From Pseudofrankia coriaricola (lineage in GTDB: Bacteria > Actinomycetota > Actinomycetes > Frankiales > Frankiaceae), in NCBI RefSeq assembly GCF_001854805.1, contig NZ_MBLO01000005.1:20691-84690 (forward strand): a DNA stretch of 64,000 nt. The letters are read 5' to 3'. The first letter of the stretch is position 1, and each line of letters starts with the position of its first letter. This document shows, piece after piece, positions 52,441 to 60,962 of the stretch. A program made the position numbers and the translations under genes. The notes under the pieces were generated by a model. It saw nothing but the letters and a program-made list of their open reading frames with translations. It did no database searches and had not been told where the DNA came from.

Positions 52441-53787
52441 TCAGCGCTTGTCGGCAGGAAACGGCCGATCCACGACGGTGGCGTGAATCGTGGTCTGCGT
52501 GTGCCGCTCCACCGTGGGATTGGCGGAGCCGCCGTTCGGCTCACCCCAGACCAGCTCGACGTGGTCACCGTAGGCCGCGCCATCCTCGTCGATCATGCAG
52601 ATCGAAATCCAGCCGCGCACGTTCGACGTGTAGCTGCACAGAGTCGACACCCCGACGAGGCGTCCGTCCTTCTCCACCCGGTCGAACTGCGCCCCGGAGT
52701 AGAACGCCGCCGGCATGTCGATGTACTTGAACCGCTTGTCGGCCGGTTCGTACATGCTGGCGAAGATTCGGGCCACATCGTCGCGGTCCCAGACGAGCCA
52801 CGCCTTCCTGCGGTGCGGCTCACCCTTTCGCCGCTGCAGCGCGTCGCGGCCGATGAAGTCATGGTCGAACTTCAGGATGTGACCGTAGCCGAGGTCCCAG
52901 GGTGTCGTGTAGTAGTCCTGCACCCTGTCCGGGGCGAAGCTGCCGCCGAGCGAGAGGTTCGCCTCGAAGCTCCTGGCGTTCTGCCACTCGCGGTATGCCT
53001 TGAGGTCGTCCCCGGTGTAGAGCGCCGGCACTGTGCTGGCGATCCAGCCGGACTCCGTCGCCACCGAGGCGTAGGCGCGGCCGCCGACCTGCCGGACGCC
53101 GAACTCCGCGCCGGCCTCGAGGAGCGTGCCCCGGACATCGTCGATCTCCGCGTACGGCCCGAAGAACTCCAGGCCGGGGAATCCCGACATTCGATGGTTG
53201 AGGGCGGTGACCTGGTGGCTGCCGACAGCGAACTTGCCCATCGTGAAGAAGGGGATATCGGGCATGGGGCCGCCGTTGACCTTCTCGAAGATCCGCGCCG
53301 CGTTCGGTCCTTGCAGCTGCAGGCGGAACAGCTCCCGGCCACGCGGGTTCTGCGCGGTGCGCTCGTCGCGGCGCAAGGTGACGTCGTAGCCGCCGGTCTC
53401 GGCGTGGAACTGCACCCAGTTGAGCGCCGGTGGTCGCCCGACGAGCCGGACCACGTTGTCGGCCAGGCAGAACAGGATGCAGTCGCCGATCATGTAGCCG
53501 TCGTGGTTGCAGGCGATGAACTGCTTGGCCTTCATCGGGCCGAAGCCCTTGAAGGTGTTTGCGCCTAAGTCGGACAGCAGGCGATAGCAATCGGGGCCGT
53601 CGACCGTCAGGTCGGTCATGTGGTGCGACAGGTCCATCAGGGCGGCGGTGGTACGCCAGCTCTCCTGCTCATCGCGCCAGTTGGTGAACTCGGCCCGGAT
53701 CGGGAACGGGAATGCTCCCGACCGCCCGCTGCGCATCAGCGTCAGCGGATCGCCGGCCTCACGAATCGCGTCCTCGAGACTCGCCAT
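52441..53787 (-). CDS. GcvT-fold THF-dependent O-demethylase-like protein (paralogue 5)
   Basis: 448 aa, ATG after GGAAGGA. SLEDAIREAGDPLTLMRSGR, EFTNWRDEQESWRTTAALM and DLSHHMTDLTVDGPDCYRLL are strongly LigM-like; later NHRMSGFPGLEFFGPYAEID, LGYGHILKFDHDFIGRDALQ and the C-terminal VELVWGEPNGG. Of the five it looks most like the vanillate/3-O-methylgallate enzyme. Stands alone, 55 bp from the convergent TetR 1. The 19-bp GTAC operator lies about 225 bp upstream. Confidence 0.87.
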   Translation of the reverse strand: MASLEDAIREAGDPLTLMRSGRSGAFPFPIRAEFTNWRDEQESWRTTAALMDLSHHMTDLTVDGPDCYRLLSDLGANTFKGFGPMKAKQFIACNHDGYMIGDCILFCLADNVVRLVGRPPALNWVQFHAETGGYDVTLRRDERTAQNPRGRELFRLQLQGPNAARIFEKVNGGPMPDIPFFTMGKFAVGSHQVTALNHRMSGFPGLEFFGPYAEIDDVRGTLLEAGAEFGVRQVGGRAYASVATESGWIASTVPALYTGDDLKAYREWQNARSFEANLSLGGSFAPDRVQDYYTTPWDLGYGHILKFDHDFIGRDALQRRKGEPHRRKAWLVWDRDDVARIFASMYEPADKRFKYIDMPAAFYSGAQFDRVEKDGRLVGVSTLCSYTSNVRGWISICMIDEDGAAYGDHVELVWGEPNGGSANPTVERHTQTTIHATVVDRPFPADKR

Positions 53788-54010
53788 GGGACATCCTTCC
53801 AGTCGTCGCCGTGTGCTCGGCCTTGCCCGACGATGAACAAGGACACGAGGTCGGAGGTCGATGGTGCAGTCCATCCGCCCACCAAGCGGTTGCCTCGCCG
53901 GAGAACTCGGCCCAAGACCTGACGTCCTGGGATCCTCGCGACGAGAAGGTGGTCCGCTGAGTAAGCCGCGGGATTGGGCGGAGGGGTTCTACAACTCGAC
54001 GGCAGGAACT

Positions 54011-54029
54011 GTACTGTACGGTACGGTAC
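54011..54029. promoter_or_regulatory. GTAC-repeat operator, copy 1
   Basis: GTACTGTACGGTACGGTAC, built from 5-bp units ending in GTAC and largely self-complementary, as in TetR-family sites. Exactly the same 19 bp occurs in inverse orientation at 58781-58799. Upstream of paralogue 5. Confidence 0.6.
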
Positions 54030-54117
54030 CGCTCTTGGCTTGCGGTCGCAAGGGCGCTGGGGGAACCCACGCGCACCCTGCCCTCAGGGTCTACCTAGTG
54101 ATCTGGTGCCCACGCTG

Positions 54118-54310
54118 ACCACCGGCTGTCGGGCCGCGGTGAACTCCTTCACCCGGTCGTTGATATGGCGGAACGGGCCGTCCGGGCCCGGGTGTCGGGC
54201 GCCCTCGGTCGTCCGGGACGTGCCCCGCGGGGAGAACCTCTGGCCCTGAGCAGCCCGGTCACGGTGTCGGCTCCGACCGGGTGTCCGGACCGGGTCAGCT
54301 CGGCCGCCAA
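54118..54310 (-). mobile_element. ISAzo13-family transposase remnant
   Basis: Minus strand shows AAELTRSGHPVGADTVTGLL, then after a frameshift FSPRGTSRTTEGARHPGPDG and PFRHINDRVKEFTAARQPVV, which are consecutive blocks of ISAzo13-type transposases (the motif normally continues SVDTKKKE). Truncated on both sides and frameshifted; no inverted repeats seen. Confidence 0.65.
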
Positions 54311-54517
54311 CGCCCGGGCCGATCTCACCGTCCGCCGTGGCGGGGACTCGGGTCCCTACGCAGGTCTGGCTCGACCAGCGCCGGCAGCGCGGCGCCCGCC
54401 GCGGATCCTTCTCCCTTTCCGCCATCCCCAGGTGCCACCCAAACACAGGAAGCTGTTTTTCGGCAGCTCCAGGGGATCCGGCGCGGCAGTGTAAAGGTCA
54501 AACAGTCTTTGACTTTG

Positions 54518-55666
54518 TCATACCGTCAGGGACAGAAGGTCCTTTCCGACCACAACCGGACCTTTGTAGCCGCCGTTCTTGGCGCTGGCTCGGGCCTGTG
54601 CGGCCCACCACTGCTCGGAGCGAGCCTTCGGGTCGTTGGGGCCGAAATGTGTCAGCACAACCTTCCTGGCGCCGGACTCGGCTCCGATCCGGCCGATCTC
54701 GGAGATAGGGGTGTGAACCTCTTGCAGGTGAGTGACCAATGCGGCTGGGTAGCCTTGGTCCTTGAACCACGAGAGGTCGATGACCTCATGTACCAGTACG
54801 TTCGCGTCCTTTGCCAGGACCGGAATGTTCGCCGTGGGCGCGGTGTCGCCGGAGAAGACGACAGATCCCGCGGCGGTCTCGAAACGGTAGGCGAATGACG
54901 GGAATGCCGCGCCGTGCGGCACCAAGGTCGCCGTCACCTTCATGTCGTCGTTCTCCATGACGGCGAAAGGGGTCATCGAGGGGGCTGTGTTGGTTACCGT
55001 GGCACCGACGTCGGGCAGGGCGATCTCGTGGACGTGTAACAGGCCGGCCGGTGGCACACCGATGCCCTCGGCCGTAAAGGAGTTGGTGGCATAGGCCCAT
55101 GCCTCGGCCGCCAGCCGGGTCAGGTCGGCGGTACCGGGGAACGGGTTGCCGGGACTGAACCAGGTGACCTCCCTGCCGCTCTGGCTGTTCAATGCGCCCG
55201 GGGATCCGGGTCCGTACACCTCCAGCGTGTTCTCAAACTTGATCGAGGCTGTGCCGCCGAGGAGCGGGAAGGAGAAGTAGTCGACGGTGTGGTCGGCGTG
55301 CAGGTGAGTGAGGAAGATACCCGACAGCGACTTCATGTCGAGCCCGGCCTGCATGAACTGGGTCACGGCACCGCGCCCGCAGTCGATGACGTAGGTCTTG
55401 CCGTTGACCACCAGCGCGGAGGAGATACCCGCCCGTCCCGCTACCGGCAGCGGGCCGCCGCCCGTGCCGAGCAGCACCAGATGGGTGCCTTTACCACTGG
55501 CGGTCGCGGTTTGTAACGAGGAGGCCGCGGGCGTCGCCGCGGCCTGCGTTGGGAAACCCGCGGCGAGAACCCCGGTCGTGGCCGCCCCGGCCATACCCGC
55601 CACCGTCCGCAGAATTGAACGCCGCGAGGGAGCGTGCAGCCCGGCACAGCAATCTGTAAAGCACAT
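54518..55666 (-). CDS. MBL-fold metallo-hydrolase with Tat signal
   Basis: 382 aa from the ATG with GAAAGGATC. N-terminal twin-arginine signal (SRRSILRTVAGMAGAATTG, Ala-rich cleavage region) directs folded export. The zinc motif THLHADHTVDYFSFP (HxHxDH), GDTAPTANIP, HEVIDLSW and VLTHFGPND fit the RNase Z/arylsulfatase-like MBL group. Probably an exported esterase or lactonase. Not linked to neighbours by spacing; faces the ISAzo13 remnant downstream. Confidence 0.87.
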   Translation of the reverse strand: MCFTDCCAGLHAPSRRSILRTVAGMAGAATTGVLAAGFPTQAAATPAASSLQTATASGKGTHLVLLGTGGGPLPVAGRAGISSALVVNGKTYVIDCGRGAVTQFMQAGLDMKSLSGIFLTHLHADHTVDYFSFPLLGGTASIKFENTLEVYGPGSPGALNSQSGREVTWFSPGNPFPGTADLTRLAAEAWAYATNSFTAEGIGVPPAGLLHVHEIALPDVGATVTNTAPSMTPFAVMENDDMKVTATLVPHGAAFPSFAYRFETAAGSVVFSGDTAPTANIPVLAKDANVLVHEVIDLSWFKDQGYPAALVTHLQEVHTPISEIGRIGAESGARKVVLTHFGPNDPKARSEQWWAAQARASAKNGGYKGPVVVGKDLLSLTV

Positions 55667-55898
55667 GACGATCCTTTCACCGTTAGTTGCCCGCGCGGGC
55701 GACGTCACCGGTATGGGATATCTCGTCGGTTACGACGGCCCCGTCCAGATCAACCGCGTGTACCGCCGCCTGTTCGGCGTCTCCCCGTATCCGCGCCCGC
55801 GACGTGCTGAGGTGAGCGTCGGCGACCTGCCAACGCCGCCGCTCCGTGTTGACGTGGGTGGCCCGGTCGGAACTCCGTGGCCGCCGGCCTGGCCTGGC

Positions 55899-55933
55899 GG
55901 TGTTCGGCGCGCCGCGGCGGCGCGCCGAACACC
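55899..55933. terminator. Perfect 16-bp stem, 3-nt loop hairpin
   Basis: GGTGTTCGGCGCGCCG pairs exactly with CGGCGCGCCGAACACC around CGG. It lies 126 bp after the stop of the minus-strand binding-protein gene and about 230 bp before the MBL gene, without a T-run. Most likely a transcription terminator for the former. Confidence 0.6.
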
Positions 55934-56058
55934 CCTGGACCTCTTGTCGTTGTCGTCATGGAGCTGGGCAGGTTCCCGACCTCCCTGCCCGATCGGCTGT
56001 CCTGACCGGCAAGGAGGCCACCGATCCCGCCCGGAGTGGGTGGCTCGCGGTCAGGTGC

Positions 56059-57252
56059 TCAGCTCAGTCCCCAGAGAGTCTTGAACTTCGCTGGGAAGTC
56101 GGTCGGCCCGTACCACTCGCCCGAGGCCTCCGCCGCGGTGGTGACGGAGATGTCCTTGATGTTGTCCCGCGTGAAGATCCGGACGGGAATGTCATAGCTC
56201 GGAAGCTCCTTGCCCAGCATCATCCGGAGCGCGGCGTCCGCGTCCGCCCAGCCCTGGTAGGCCGCGGCCTGACCGACGTCCATGTGCAGGAACGTCCCGG
56301 CCGCCAGCATCTGCAGGCCGTTGATCTGAGCGGCCGTGGACACCCCCTTGATGGCGGCAGCCCGACCGGACTGCTGGACACCGGCGAACGTCGGCTGCAG
56401 GTACACCTCGAACTCGGAGACCACGTAGTTCACGCCGGGAGTCGAGAGGATCGCCGAGCTGGTCGATGGCGCGATCAGCTGGAAGTTCGCCGACGAGATC
56501 TTGTTGAGCGTGACCTTGCAGCTGGGGCAGCGAGCGCTGAACTCCTTCTGCGCGGCGGCCACGTAGGCCTGGGTCGAGGCGGTGTCGGTGGCGACGTTGA
56601 TGACCACCGTCGCCTTCCCGCCAGAGTCGGCGATGATCCAGTCGGCGATGGCCAGCAGCCCCTTCGTGCCGGAACCTTCCAGGTATCCGAGCTTGGGGCT
56701 GACCGGGTGCGCGGGGTCGGGGATCTGGTCGGTGACGAGGACCGGAATGTTCTTCGCCTGCGCGGCCGCGAAGCTGTTGGCGGCCAGCGCGTAGGGGACC
56801 GAGTCGGTGATGATCGCGCCCGCGCGCGCGCCGGTCGCCTGGTTGACGCACGCCGAGATATCGGACGGGTTCGCCTTGCCGTCGCAGATCTGCACCTCGA
56901 TCCCGACCGAGCCGAGCGCTTCGGTCAGCGCCTTTCCGGTCACGTTGAGCTGCGGCGCCTGCCGGGTGATGGGGATGAAGTAGACAACCTTTCCGCGCAG
57001 CTGCGTGACCCCTTCCAACGGCGTCGTCGGGACCGGGTAGGCCGGCAGCGGCTGGGACAGCTCTCTGACAATGGCCGCGACATCGCCACGGGTTGAAGCC
57101 GGGCTGGACGTCGGTGGCTGGTCGCCCGACGTCGAGCCGGAGGAGCCGCAGGCCGCGGCCGGCAGAAGCGCGGCCAGCGCCGATAATAAGACGACTCTCG
57201 TGCGTGCTTGGCGCCGCGCGGTCAGGCCGAAAATTCGTCGAGTAGTTCTCAC
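56059..57252 (-). CDS. Sugar-type ABC substrate-binding lipoprotein (orphan)
   Basis: 397 aa, GTG after GAGAGGAAA. Lipoprotein signal with lipobox ending AAACGSSGS, so it is tethered outside the membrane. Periplasmic-binding fold of the sugar_binding/Peripla_BP_4 type: KVVYFIPITRQAPQLN, GAIITDSVPYALAANSF, IPVLVTDQIPDPA, VINVATDTASTQAYV. Such proteins deliver small solutes to ABC permeases, but no permease or ATPase is adjacent; the ligand could be an aromatic acid. TetR 2 is divergent. Confidence 0.85.
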   Translation of the reverse strand: MRTTRRIFGLTARRQARTRVVLLSALAALLPAAACGSSGSTSGDQPPTSSPASTRGDVAAIVRELSQPLPAYPVPTTPLEGVTQLRGKVVYFIPITRQAPQLNVTGKALTEALGSVGIEVQICDGKANPSDISACVNQATGARAGAIITDSVPYALAANSFAAAQAKNIPVLVTDQIPDPAHPVSPKLGYLEGSGTKGLLAIADWIIADSGGKATVVINVATDTASTQAYVAAAQKEFSARCPSCKVTLNKISSANFQLIAPSTSSAILSTPGVNYVVSEFEVYLQPTFAGVQQSGRAAAIKGVSTAAQINGLQMLAAGTFLHMDVGQAAAYQGWADADAALRMMLGKELPSYDIPVRIFTRDNIKDISVTTAAEASGEWYGPTDFPAKFKTLWGLS

Positions 57253-57584
57253 GGATTTTTCCTCTCACGTCTGGGGCCGCGATCCTCGTCGCGCCCTGGG
57301 TGGGTCCGCCGGGCGAGGTTGGCGGTATGCGCGGTGTTCCGGTGGGCCACGCCCACTTCGGAGCGCCGGTAGCGGAATCGGTGCGGAAATGAGCGCGCGA
57401 TGTCGAGCCGGGACGCTTTCCGGGGCTCGGGACGGCGCTCCGAGCTCCGGACGAGTCGATCTAGTTTTCGGAGGCCGCGGCCGCCCGGTCGCGGGCGCCG
57501 ACGGAGGTCCGGGCCGGGTGAGCGCCGTCAGGACGGCCGTGGGTGGCACCTCGTTGGCCGTCGACATTCGTCGCGGCGGCTAGC

Positions 57585-58232
57585 ATGGGATTCGTGTCGA
57601 GGATGAAGGCGGTGGACTATCGGAAGGCTCTCCTGCGGGCGGCCGGCGAGCTGTTCACAGCGCGCGGGTACGCCGGTGTGACGATGGAGGACGTGCTCGC
57701 CGAGGTCGGCGGGTCGAAGTCGACGATGTACAAACATTTCGGTGACAAGACCGAGCTATTTCGCGCCGCGGTCGAGAGCCTTCTTGACGAACGGTTGGCT
57801 CCGCTGCGCTCGTTCACTCCCGGCGACGCGGACCTGACGTCGACGCTGATCGCGCTGGGCGGGCACTTCGCGACCGTCGCACTCAGCCCGGCGTCGATCG
57901 CGCTGCATCGGCTCGTCACCGCCGAGGCCGAACGCGTCCCGGGTCTGGGGGCGGCTTTTTTCGAACACGGACCAGCGGTCGGCCAGGCCGTTCTCGGCGG
58001 ATATCTGCGGCAGGCTTGCGACGCCGGCCTCATAGCGTTGCCGGATCCGGTCAAAGCCGCCGCGCAGCTCTATCAGGCGATGCTCGGCGACGCCCAGATG
58101 CGCCTGCTGACCGGGGCGCCGACTCTGCCGACCGGAGATGAGATCCGGGAGAGCATCGTGGACGCCGTCCACTTTTTCCTTCACGGTGTGTCCCGGTGGC
58201 CGGCCGGTGGCCCGGACGTGCGCCCTGCATAG
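57585..58232 (+). CDS. TetR-family transcriptional regulator 2
   Basis: 215 aa. ALLRAAGELFTARGYAGVTM, EDVLAEVGGSKSTMYKHFGD and the C-terminal SPASIALHRLVTAEAERVPG, LYQAMLGDAQMRLL run parallel to TetR 1 (51751-52386). The start at ATG 57585 is tentative (57603 also possible). Sits between the binding-protein gene and a VanA-type remnant that carries a perfect GTAC operator, which makes it a candidate binder of that operator. Confidence 0.87.
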   Translation: MGFVSRMKAVDYRKALLRAAGELFTARGYAGVTMEDVLAEVGGSKSTMYKHFGDKTELFRAAVESLLDERLAPLRSFTPGDADLTSTLIALGGHFATVALSPASIALHRLVTAEAERVPGLGAAFFEHGPAVGQAVLGGYLRQACDAGLIALPDPVKAAAQLYQAMLGDAQMRLLTGAPTLPTGDEIRESIVDAVHFFLHGVSRWPAGGPDVRPA

Positions 58233-58310
58233 CGGGAGCAGGGTGTGCCGGCTCCGGCGGTCACGCCACGAGCTCCGGCATACCGACCGGCCGGGCCTCC
58301 TGCTCGGCCA

Positions 58311-58729
58311 TCAGGGCGAGGTGGCGGCGCAGCGGCAGGCCGGGCCGGTCCCGGCGACGCTGGTCTCATGGACGCCGTCGCCGTCGCCGTCGCAGAGCTG
58401 TTCGATCCAGCGCATTCTTCCTACGTCCTGGTGGAACACGTAGCGCTGGGTGCGCCGGACCTCGTCGGAGATCGCGTCGTCACTGGTCGCGCCGTCACGC
58501 GAGACGGCCCAGAAATAATCGTTGTCGACTTTGCCCTTCGCGGGTGGGAACGAGTGGTGGGACACCGGTTCGACAGCGCGACGGGCGTTCCGTCGGCTCG
58601 GCGCATCTGGAGCGCGCTGCGCTCTAATAACTGGCGCTCGATCGGAGCCGTGGTCGGTTCGTCCGCGAGGGCGGCGATGTACCAGTGATTACGCGACAGA
58701 GAGGTGGTGCTGTCGGCGAAGCGTTGCAT
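58311..58729 (-). pseudogene. VanA-type Rieske O-demethylase remnant with internal deletion
   Basis: First ~50 codons read SLSRNHWYIAALADEPTTAP and RRADGTPVALSNRC, the N-terminus of a vanillate monooxygenase-like Rieske protein. A frame change then leads directly into KGKVDNDYFWAVSRDGATSD and RRTQRYVFHQDVGRMRWIEQ, the C-terminal end. The ~220 residues between, including both metal sites, are gone. Confidence 0.78.
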
Positions 58730-58780
58730 GGCAGTTCTTTCTTTGTCGGGACGGCCGGAACGCTCGTTATTCCAAGCTAA

Positions 58781-58799
58781 GTACCGTACCGTACAGTAC
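58781..58799. promoter_or_regulatory. GTAC-repeat operator, copy 2
   Basis: Exact inverse copy of the 19-bp site at 54011-54029, 52 bp before the ATG of the VanA remnant. The site probably controlled this gene when it was intact. Confidence 0.6.
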
Positions 58800-59093
58800 G
58801 CAAGATGCCCTCGCAAGAACTTCACCGGACCGAGCCGGGATCCGGCATCGTGGAGCGCGAGCCGTCCGAACGCCGGTCCCTCGTCGTCCAGTCCCGTCGG
58901 CGCGACAGCCCGGACATCGTGATCCTGAGCCTCGCCCGGACCAGGTGAGGTTGTGCGTCCCGAAATCCAATCCGCGCTGGTCAGGGCAGTCGCGCCCGTA
59001 GGGGCTGATCGTGACCCCTCCAGCGTCCGGCCCTCGCCCGGCCGGGGCAGGGCGCTGGGCGAGGATGCCAGGTTGTGCTGCTTCGGCTGACCT

Positions 59094-59281
59094 ACGCCCG
59101 CGTGCTCGACACCAACCACGAGCCCATCCCCGGTCTCTACGCCGCCGGGAACTGCACCGCGTCGGTGATGGGCCGCACCTACCCGGGCGCGGGTGCCAGC
59201 ATCGGTGGCAGTTTCGTGTTCTCCTACATCGGCATGAAGCATGCCGCGCTCGTCGCCTCCGGCGAACGCGTCGCGGGGTGA
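59094..59281 (+). pseudogene. C-terminal stub of a KstD-like flavoprotein
   Basis: Reads ARVLDTNHEPIPGLYAAGNC and SVMGRTYPGAGASIGGSFVF, nearly identical to the end of the intact gene at 25366-27075. The preceding ~500 residues are absent. Followed by the second ferredoxin, so the junction is a partial duplication of the operon end. Confidence 0.88.
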
Positions 59282-59361
59282 CGCAATGTACCCGGCTCCG
59301 CCGTCCGCCCCGCTCGTCGACCGCTGAGGTGACCCTCGATGCCCGCTTCGGACGGTGTTCT

Positions 59362-59739
59362 GTGACCGGGCAGGAGGGTGGACGGCGACCGGGGCCGGTG
59401 GTGCGCGTCGACCCTCTCGGCGCCGACCTGCCACTGGATCCAGGAGAGACGATCATCGAGGCGGCGTGGCGTCTCGGGTACTACTGGCCCACCACCTGCC
59501 ACGGCCAGGCCACGTGCACCGTCTGCCACGTCGAGGTGCTCAGCGGCGCCGAGCACCTCACCCCCGCCGACGACGAGGAACAGGAAGCCCTCGAGCATCG
59601 CCTCCCCGGCGCCCGGCGGCGCGATCTCAGCCGGGTAGGACTCGCCTGCCGAGCGCGGGCGACCGGCGACGTCACCGTTCTGAAGAAGGGCGTACGACGC
59701 ATCCAGACGGTACAGATTCCTCCAACAGGACTCCTCTGA
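59362..59739 (+). CDS. 2Fe-2S ferredoxin (second copy)
   Basis: 125 aa, GTG start. Ligands in CHGQATCTVC and GLACRARATGD. Over about 110 residues it is very similar to the ferredoxin at 27072-27467, diverging at the C-terminal tail. Its former partner, the KstD-like gene, is only a stub, and 80 bp separate them, unlike the GTGA overlap of the intact pair. It may now serve another oxygenase, or be decaying. Confidence 0.85.
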   Translation: MTGQEGGRRPGPVVRVDPLGADLPLDPGETIIEAAWRLGYYWPTTCHGQATCTVCHVEVLSGAEHLTPADDEEQEALEHRLPGARRRDLSRVGLACRARATGDVTVLKKGVRRIQTVQIPPTGLL

Positions 59740-60113
59740 GGCACGCGTTCCCGGCCTCCTGGCGGCACCGCCGGGATGGAGGCTTTTCCTCAGCCTGCCG
59801 GACCGACACGGCCCGAAGGTCGCGTTGGTGGAGCTGGCAGCGATCTGGCCCAGCCCGCCCGCCCAGTTCCTTGAGACGACCGTCTTCTTCCGCGTGTCGC
59901 CACACCGCACCCGCGTTCGGCCCGCGAGCGGCTGGCGGCGGGTTTCCCGCGCTGACGGGTCATGAGCGGGAGCTTTCTGTTCGCCGGGGCAGCCGCGGTA
60001 AAGGCAGGTGGGGTCGCTGGCCGGAACGGAGGCGGACCAGGCCGGCCAGCGAGCCGCGCCGGGTGCCGGCGGCGTTCACCCGTACCGGAGGGGTATGGCC
60101 GCGTCGGCTGAGG
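59740..60113. other. Intergenic stretch without supported gene
   Basis: About 370 bp between the second ferredoxin and the end of the DinB-like gene. Open frames have no recognisable content. No hairpin or operator seen. Confidence 0.4.
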
Positions 60114-60962
60114 TCAGTAGACGCGGAAGGCGTCGAGCACGGTGTTCGCGTACGCGGTGTCGCCGGTGGTCTCGACCCGGTTGTGCCGTGGTTCGCGGCC
60201 GGTTGCCCAGAGGATGAAGTCGGTGGCGCTGGTGCGTACCGTTGCCCGGGCCTGGTCGTCCACCGCCGAGGCGTCGCCGTGGTTCTCGACCGAGGCCGCG
60301 TGCGGGAGGACCCGGATGGCTGTGCCGCCTGGTCCTGTCAGGACGATGGCCATCGGGTCGGTGAGCAGCTCGCGGAAGTGGTCGGTGGTCATCTGCGGTA
60401 TGCCGCCGATGAGCCAGCGGTTCGCCGCCGTCAGGCGTTCGCCGTCGAGGTCGGGCAGGGTGCGCTGGATCGGTCCGCGGGGCGCGAGGACGTCCCAGCG
60501 GGTGTGGCAGGTGTGGTCGAAGACGATGGCGTCGGCGATGCTGGCCAGCGGGTAGCTGCCGGCGGTGCCCATGTTCACGGGCATGGTGGCGAGTTCGTCG
60601 GTCAGTCCACCGAAGGTGGCCAGTACGGCTGGCACCGACGACCGCACGATGTCCAGGAGTTCCGCGGTCGGCCGCGCGGCGACCTCCCGGGTGTGGGCGT
60701 CGACCGCGGCTTCGAACTCCAGCTCCTGCTCGTATGGGGTGAGCGGCAGCAGCCCGGCGAATCCGGCCACACTGAGGGTGAGGTGCGCGAGGGTCGTGTG
60801 GACCGTCCAGCCGTCGCAGGCGGACGGGGCTTCCAGCTCCTCGGTAGTCAGGCTGCCGAACAGGCCGAGGGTTTCCTCGAGCGTGCGTTCGAGCGGGCTC
60901 CGGCCGCTGGCCGGCTGGTCGCTCGGGTCGGCGGCGAGGTCGGTGCCGGTGTCAGAAGACAT
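60114..60962 (-). CDS. Maleylpyruvate isomerase / DinB-like mycothiol-dependent family protein
   Basis: 282 aa. N-terminal DinB-like four-helix bundle with the family hallmark CDGWTVHTTLAHL and a second His cluster in FDHTCHTRWDVLAP; a C-terminal sterol-carrier-like domain ends ATVRTSATDFILWATGREP. Members are metal-dependent mycothiol transferases or isomerases. Overlaps the upstream SDR gene by 11 bp. A detoxification or isomerisation role in aromatic catabolism is plausible; substrate unknown. Confidence 0.8.
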   Translation of the reverse strand: MSSDTGTDLAADPSDQPASGRSPLERTLEETLGLFGSLTTEELEAPSACDGWTVHTTLAHLTLSVAGFAGLLPLTPYEQELEFEAAVDAHTREVAARPTAELLDIVRSSVPAVLATFGGLTDELATMPVNMGTAGSYPLASIADAIVFDHTCHTRWDVLAPRGPIQRTLPDLDGERLTAANRWLIGGIPQMTTDHFRELLTDPMAIVLTGPGGTAIRVLPHAASVENHGDASAVDDQARATVRTSATDFILWATGREPRHNRVETTGDTAYANTVLDAFRVY

